Below are positions 8,430-13,085 of a DNA stretch of 13,085 nucleotides, piece after piece; the first letter of the stretch is position 1; every line of letters begins with the position of its first letter. Position numbers and translations under genes: made by a program. Origin of the DNA: JBAZAX01 sp964568625 (lineage in GTDB: Bacteria > Babelota > Babeliae > Babelales > RVW-14). Under the pieces are notes generated by a model. The model saw only the letters and a list, made by a program, of their open reading frames with translations, was not told the DNA's origin and did not search any database. The stretch lies in NCBI GenBank assembly GCA_964568625.1, contig CAZMQG010000026.1:1-13085 (forward strand), read 5' to 3'.

Positions 8430-9491
8430 ATGAATGGATTTCGATTATTTTTGATTTGGACGCTAGTGTTTAATAATTTGTTTTTTAGCAAAATATTAAA
8501 CGCCACCAGTTTAAACGTAACAACAAAAACGCCTATTTATAAAAACACCAAAAGTGTATTTTCTAACGAAGACTTCACAAAATACTTAGTTCAAATAGAT
8601 AAAGGACTTGCCATACCGGCCAAAACAACAGTTTTAATTGGGAAACAAGAACCTGTCTCGAATAAAATAAATTCAGGAAATTTAAATTTAGATTCTAATG
8701 TCAAAAGTCAAAACGGCCAAAAAGCAAACACCCGCTCTCCTGCAATAACCTACTTATGGGACGACTTAACAATTCCTGCTGGTTCAGGAATTGTTATTTC
8801 AACAGATACAATTATTGATGGCCTAGGACATGACATAGTATTTGAAGATGCAAGTGCAGGGGGATACATTTGGATAGACGGACCTGCTGGAACAACTCTA
8901 ACCATAAGAAATTGTACAATCAAAGGATTAAAAAACTACACCACCGGCTACGGAAGCATTGGCTTTGGGGATAATGAAGATCAAAAACTCGTTTTAAACC
9001 AAGTTAATTTGCATTTAGCCGGAAATTACAATTTCAGTGGCGGAATGCTTGATATTAAAAATATTGTAAATCTAACAGGAACGACATACTACTTTGCTTA
9101 CAACAGCGAATATGAACTTACCATAAAATCTGACTCAACATTTTTTATTGATACCAGAACATATTTCACTTACGATCCTGCAATAAAAAAGAAGAAACCA
9201 ACAAAAGGGATGTTTGCAAAATTAATTGTTATGGAAGATATATCATCAAAGCTATTTTTGAATGGCTGTACTCTTTACCTTCCTTTAAAAGAAGGTCTCG
9301 TTTTAACCAACGGACATCTAATTATTGATCACAAAACAGTTGTTTATGGAAATGGTTTTATTTGCGGAGATTACGCCTATGGAATGGCTATTGGGAACGG
9401 TAAAGAGGCAAATAATTTATTGGTTGATATTATGCCGGGCGCTACTTTTGAAGTTCAAGAAATAACGCTACATTACAACAATGTTAACTAG
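8430..9491 (+). CDS. Secreted single-module β-repeat protein
   Basis: A 353-residue protein, the shortest family member. The chosen start (MNGFRLFLIW) gives a signal peptide over about residues 1-25 and follows AAGGAG at 7 bases. Residues 26-105 are a low-complexity Lys/Asn/Thr/Ser segment. Residues about 122-250 are one copy of the family module (TIIDGLGHDI, the late GNYNFSGG element, then LTI and a YFTYDP end), closest in kind to the second modules of the 685- and 721-residue paralogs. Residues about 255-352 are the shared tail (LVLTNGHLIID, IGNGKEANNLL, PGATF, YNNVN). It therefore looks like signal peptide, one module and tail: the minimal version of the family. The stop lies 10 bases before the next start, so both are probably one transcript. 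Function is unknown; export is the only firm inference. Confidence 0.83.
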   Translation: MNGFRLFLIWTLVFNNLFFSKILNATSLNVTTKTPIYKNTKSVFSNEDFTKYLVQIDKGLAIPAKTTVLIGKQEPVSNKINSGNLNLDSNVKSQNGQKANTRSPAITYLWDDLTIPAGSGIVISTDTIIDGLGHDIVFEDASAGGYIWIDGPAGTTLTIRNCTIKGLKNYTTGYGSIGFGDNEDQKLVLNQVNLHLAGNYNFSGGMLDIKNIVNLTGTTYYFAYNSEYELTIKSDSTFFIDTRTYFTYDPAIKKKKPTKGMFAKLIVMEDISSKLFLNGCTLYLPLKEGLVLTNGHLIIDHKTVVYGNGFICGDYAYGMAIGNGKEANNLLVDIMPGATFEVQEITLHYNNVN

Positions 9492-9495
9492 GGAG
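9492..9495 (+). promoter_or_regulatory. Ribosome binding site that fixes the start at 9502
   Basis: GGAG (within AGGGAGA, 9490-9496) lies 6 bases before the ATG at 9502 and overlaps the preceding gene's stop codon. The earlier in-frame ATG at 9481 has no such site and would put seven charged and polar residues in front of an otherwise clean signal peptide. Confidence 0.78.
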
Positions 9496-9501
9496 AAAAG
9501 C

Positions 9502-11667
9502 ATGCAAATACTCTTCATATTTTTTTTAATTTGTTTGGGATCAACCTCTTACATTAGTACCGCAACACCGGAACCCAATATAAAATTTGGAAACACAGGA
9601 GCTTCCATTAGTTTAAAAAATCATGGTGAACTGAGAAATGAAAGCAAAAACCTTACTATTGACGGAGGACAAATAAATCGTTCTGAAAATGGCAATATTT
9701 CAGGAAATCCGTTCTATTTTTTCAGAGGAGTCCTAGGAAGCTTTTTATCATCATCGTTTATGAGTGGACGCTATGAACCAAACATATTAAACATTGAAGC
9801 ATTAACACCCTACTATGACCCCAATGATACTCTAAGTACATTTTATGGTGCCTTAGAACTAGGATTTAACCCTGATCCGGCTGATATTGACTTTATGATC
9901 GCAAACCCCGGAGGATTAAGATACAAACTCTATGTAAAAACAGGAGCACAGTTTTTACGTGGACAACCATTATTTTTTGGGGAAAACGACATTATTTTCG
10001 AACCAAACGGAACACCAATACTCGCAATTGCCATACAAAATACTTTAAACACAAACATAATATTAAATAATGGGTATATAGTTCTTCAAGATGATTTGAA
10101 ATTGGGTGATGATGCCATTATAAAAAATGGAGGGGTCGTCTACTTCAATAACCGAAAACTTTCTCTAGGAGGTGGAGCCTCAACTTGGGATGATACAATA
10201 CTCTGGCAGAGTGCTTTGGACCTACAATTGAATAATCAAACAACTTTACGCGGCTCATGGGTATTTGAAGGAGATGGACAGATAAATGGAAACGGAAACG
10301 TCCTTGATATTTCTAATGGTGGGACTATCTTTATTCATCCTAATTCCATACTAAGATTATCAAGTGTTAACTTAAAGGGATTAGGTAGTGGCAATTTTTA
10401 CATGGGTGAAAATTCATACTTAATTCTTTCTGATGTTAATATCGAAATGGATGCAGACTTTACATTCGATTCCGGTAATGTCTGGGTTATTGGAGATTCC
10501 AGCATTATTACAAAAGATCACATTTTAAAATTTGCTGAAACCACAGATGGGACAACAAAAGGAACTCTCACCGTTAATAGTGTCGCATTAACTTATGATC
10601 CACTAGGATATGGTGATAAACACAACATACAGCCAACCCCGGAACAGGACCCTGCTCAAGAATTTGTAACAATTCTAGGTAAAGGATCAATTCGCACGTT
10701 AAGAGTCGAGTCAATTTCGTTTGCAATGTTGGGAAATAACTCCAAATTACAACGATATATAATTTTGTGGCCTGAACGTCCAATGACAATATATGCAGGA
10801 GCTGACTCTGAGGGACAACCTATTTATGATTTCACTGTTGACGGTGGAACTCAATTTTTAGGATTTACATCATCCGAATCACCTTTATTAACAGTGGACA
10901 CAGGAGTTCATGTAGTTTTTGAAAATATTTTATTTAGGGATTTTGCACCATCTCAACTTGAATTAAAAGAGGGAGCAAGTCTTGTATTTGGCAACGAATC
11001 AACAATTAGAGTATGGCAAGATGATACATTAACTTACTCATGGGTATTCCAAGGCAACACATATATTCGTGGCGGTGGAGCAATCTTAACACTAGGTGAA
11101 AAAGGTGAAATCGTACTCAAAGGCGAAAACTCAACACTGTTAATTGAAGGAATAACTCTCAAAGGAATCAGTAGCTCAAAAATTCGATGCGAATCTGATA
11201 CCTCAAAAATTATCTTCCAAAATGTAAAATGGGTACAGGATGATGATTTTACTTTTGCAACAGGATCATTTGAGGTATTAAATGATTTTGTATTGATGGG
11301 AAATGAAACTTTTTTCAACTACACAAGCAATCAAGCATCTACAATCGATTCAGACTCAATGATGAAATTTATGTGGGGAATTACATTTAATTATGAACCA
11401 ACAGACAAAACACTTAATTTGATAAAAATGGTAAACAGAACTTCGGCACTTGCTTTTGATACGGCAAACTTATCAGCTCCAAATGGCATTCAACTTACAA
11501 AAGGACGTCTAGTAATTCAGGATGAATGCTACTCGTTTAATGATAATTCACAAAATGATAGCGATGCAATAATATTTGGAAATGGAACATCAGAAGGAAA
11601 TTTACTATACAACCGCGACTTAATGTTTATCCAAATGTCTGGAAACTTTGTCGATTTAACTGTTTAG
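9502..11667 (+). CDS. Secreted two-module β-repeat protein, paralog of the 2154-4211 gene
   Basis: A 721-residue protein starting MQILFIFFLICLG, a signal peptide ending near residue 21 (TSYISTA). It aligns over most of its length with the 685-residue protein: GQPLF (154-158), IQNTL (178-182) and LGDD (201-204), a first module at about 247-380 (I-x-G-x-GNVLDISNGG, MDADFTF, LTVNSVALTYDP, IQPTPEQDP), a second at about 513-632 (WVFQGNTYIRGGG, DDDFTFATG, FNYEP) and a tail (about 638-718; GIQLTKGRL, FGNGTSEGNLL). The IQPTPEQDPAQEF element also matches the 1350-residue protein, so the first module is common to three members. An insertion at about 85-150 is not clearly matched in the 685-residue protein. 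It is the last gene of its pair and is followed 9 bases later by the base of a long hairpin. Likely an exported β-solenoid; role unknown. Confidence 0.85.
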   Translation: MQILFIFFLICLGSTSYISTATPEPNIKFGNTGASISLKNHGELRNESKNLTIDGGQINRSENGNISGNPFYFFRGVLGSFLSSSFMSGRYEPNILNIEALTPYYDPNDTLSTFYGALELGFNPDPADIDFMIANPGGLRYKLYVKTGAQFLRGQPLFFGENDIIFEPNGTPILAIAIQNTLNTNIILNNGYIVLQDDLKLGDDAIIKNGGVVYFNNRKLSLGGGASTWDDTILWQSALDLQLNNQTTLRGSWVFEGDGQINGNGNVLDISNGGTIFIHPNSILRLSSVNLKGLGSGNFYMGENSYLILSDVNIEMDADFTFDSGNVWVIGDSSIITKDHILKFAETTDGTTKGTLTVNSVALTYDPLGYGDKHNIQPTPEQDPAQEFVTILGKGSIRTLRVESISFAMLGNNSKLQRYIILWPERPMTIYAGADSEGQPIYDFTVDGGTQFLGFTSSESPLLTVDTGVHVVFENILFRDFAPSQLELKEGASLVFGNESTIRVWQDDTLTYSWVFQGNTYIRGGGAILTLGEKGEIVLKGENSTLLIEGITLKGISSSKIRCESDTSKIIFQNVKWVQDDDFTFATGSFEVLNDFVLMGNETFFNYTSNQASTIDSDSMMKFMWGITFNYEPTDKTLNLIKMVNRTSALAFDTANLSAPNGIQLTKGRLVIQDECYSFNDNSQNDSDAIIFGNGTSEGNLLYNRDLMFIQMSGNFVDLTV

Positions 11668-11676
11668 ATAATTATA

Positions 11677-11730
11677 AATAAAAAGAAAAGGCGCTAGACC
11701 ATAGTTGATCTAGCGCCTCTTCTTTTTATT
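11677..11730. terminator. Bidirectional terminator between convergent genes
   Basis: A perfect GC-rich 10-bp core (AGGCGCTAGA at 11689-11698 with TCTAGCGCCT at 11709-11718, 10-base loop) extends through one A·C mismatch (11688/11719) into 11 more A/T-rich pairs, reaching 11677 and 11730. The outer arms are A-rich on the left and T-rich on the right, so either transcript ends in a U-rich run. It lies 9 bases after the plus-strand stop and 16 bases beyond the minus-strand stop. Confidence 0.9.
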
Positions 11731-11746
11731 GTGAATCTGCCTATTT

Positions 11747-13072
11747 TTATTTGCGTTTTTCATCACCAAATTCATCTGACATAGACTCATCAGGCTGAGG
11801 GGCCTCTTTACGTTTTTTCATTTCAGGCGCCTCTTCACTTTTTACGTGCACATCACGCTTCTTGGTAATCATTGGAACTGTAGATGAAAAATCCATTGAA
11901 AATATTTCGGCTTCTGGAGTTTCAATTTTTGGGACCAACGGAATTCCTGTCTTTATGGAACAAGTAACTTTTATCTGGTCACCTATTCTGCGTATATTTA
12001 CGCCACTAATTTTTACTGGTTCATCAAAAAAATTTGTGTAATGCTGCGATTCTATTTGTGCCAATGCTTCAGTTACTGGTTCTTTTCCATCCTTACTTTC
12101 TTCCGGATCGAGACATTTGAATTCAACTATGCAGGAAATATTTGATGTTTGAAGAATCAAGTCAGCACGACCTTCCCCGACATAATATTCCGCATGACAA
12201 ATTTCACTACCCATTAATTTTATCAAGCTATAAATAATGAAATGATAATAACGTTCATAATTAATCTGAATTTTTTTGGGAATACAGTTGAATAAACTTG
12301 TAAGTCGAGTAGATAATATTTCATCCAAAACTGAACTATCATCGATTGTTACATCAATGGCTGCAGCTGCCTCTTCTACTAACTTTAATTTTTTTGGTTG
12401 ATCATAAACAAATCTTAGTGTTGTATTTTTCATAATGTTGTTTGTTATGTATCTAGAAGCAAGAACAGCAACAATGTCCCTACTAAGATCCCGTTTTTTT
12501 GTAATTGTTACATTAAAATCAATTTTTTTAAATTTTTCACCTTCGTCTAATACGGGTTTGACATCAAATTTAATTTCATAAATTTGATTATTTATATTTT
12601 TCAAATTCAGAATAATTTTTTGATCTGCAAAAATTATTTTTGTATTCTGTAAAGATATTGTTCCATCCGCACGCTCTTCTGTGCTTCCAAATTCAATGGA
12701 AAGCGCAATTAAAAAGAACAATGATAAGTGAAAATTTATGCTTGCATCAATTCTCCGCTGATTAGTCTGTCCCTTTATGATAAAATTCTTCAACTCACTT
12801 GGAATTTTAGCATAAAATTTATAAATCAGTTCTAAGGCAAGCTTAGGATTATCACTATTCAAAGCACCAATTATTTCACTACAATAATTCGGAGTGGGTA
12901 CAATCACACTTTTGGCAGACTGTGAGCCTTGCATCGATTTCGCAGCAGCAGCATTTAATGGTGTACCTTGTGGTATTTGAGGTTGTGCTATACGTACCGG
13001 AGATGGTGTCGCCCCTGGCCCTGCCATCTCTGAAGCACTTTGTGGATTTTGAGGGACTTCTTCCTTCTTCAT
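11747..13072 (-). CDS. PD-(D/E)XK nuclease-like protein (DUF1703 / PDDEXK_9 C-terminal type)
   Basis: A 441-residue protein without a signal peptide. Residues 1-60 are Pro/Ala/Gln/Ser-rich and probably disordered; 60-260 match nothing I recognise. Residues about 272-347 fit the nuclease-like C-terminal domain usually joined to an AAA ATPase in DUF1703 proteins: ERYYHFIIYSLIKLMG, then GEGRADLIL (Asp304), IVEFKC (Glu317, Lys319) and ALAQIESQHY (Gln339, Tyr345). All PD-(D/E)XK catalytic positions are present, so the fold may be active on nucleic acid. No Walker motifs were seen, so the usual ATPase half is absent. The tail (about 402-441) has basic and acidic clusters, including MKKRKE. The frame stays open to the right edge and no Shine-Dalgarno site is visible in the 13 bases before this ATG, so the true start may lie further upstream. 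It is convergent with, and probably independent of, the secreted-protein genes. Confidence 0.8.
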   Translation of the reverse strand: MKKEEVPQNPQSASEMAGPGATPSPVRIAQPQIPQGTPLNAAAAKSMQGSQSAKSVIVPTPNYCSEIIGALNSDNPKLALELIYKFYAKIPSELKNFIIKGQTNQRRIDASINFHLSLFFLIALSIEFGSTEERADGTISLQNTKIIFADQKIILNLKNINNQIYEIKFDVKPVLDEGEKFKKIDFNVTITKKRDLSRDIVAVLASRYITNNIMKNTTLRFVYDQPKKLKLVEEAAAAIDVTIDDSSVLDEILSTRLTSLFNCIPKKIQINYERYYHFIIYSLIKLMGSEICHAEYYVGEGRADLILQTSNISCIVEFKCLDPEESKDGKEPVTEALAQIESQHYTNFFDEPVKISGVNIRRIGDQIKVTCSIKTGIPLVPKIETPEAEIFSMDFSSTVPMITKKRDVHVKSEEAPEMKKRKEAPQPDESMSDEFGDEKRK

Positions 13073-13085
13073 GGCGCAAACATTG

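Noticed and set aside
12879..13079. Minus-strand open frame of 66 codons at the right edge
   Set aside because: It overlaps the start of the PD-(D/E)XK gene in another frame and its product is low-complexity Thr/Ser/Cys without any domain.

Overview
The window is AT-rich and almost fully coding. Every predicted secreted protein begins with a signal peptide, and one ends in a β-barrel-like domain with a C-terminal Phe, so the host is a diderm (Gram-negative type) bacterium. AT-richness, large secreted modular repeat proteins in tandem, SNA-type short repeats and a PD-(D/E)XK protein of the DUF1703 type suggest a host-associated lineage such as Candidatus Dependentiae (TM6). That assignment is inference; no rRNA or housekeeping gene is present to test it.

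Layout, left to right. (1) Bases 1-143 are the last 46 codons of a gene whose end is nearly identical to the end of the 1350-residue gene later in the window. (2) 173-2068 encodes a secreted protein with a long Lys/Glu/Arg-rich helix followed by a probable outer-membrane β-barrel, closed by a terminator at 2078-2107. (3) 2154-4211 and 4229-8281 are two closely spaced genes for large secreted β-rich repeat proteins (685 and 1350 aa). (4) A strong terminator-like hairpin lies at 8364-8401. (5) 8430-9491 and 9502-11667 are two more members of the same family (353 and 721 aa), only 10 bases apart; both starts are set here by clear Shine-Dalgarno sites. (6) A 22-bp imperfect hairpin at 11677-11730 separates these from a convergent minus-strand gene (11747-13072) for a PD-(D/E)XK nuclease-like protein.

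The main content is a tandem family of secreted proteins built from a shared module of roughly 120-130 residues, probably a right-handed β-solenoid. Gene 2154-4211 and gene 9502-11667 carry two modules each, 8430-9491 carries one, and 4229-8281 carries one clear copy plus diverged β-repeat regions. Three of them share one C-terminal tail type. The 1350-aa protein and the truncated gene at the left edge share another. I recognise no characterised family, and no function is claimed. A surface, adhesin-like or envelope role is a reasonable inference from the signal peptides, the β-repeats and the neighbouring barrel protein.

No tRNA, rRNA, insertion sequence, CRISPR array or attachment site was seen. 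No gene-free stretch exceeds 150 bases; the longest (8282-8429) holds AT-rich DNA, the hairpin and a ribosome binding site.
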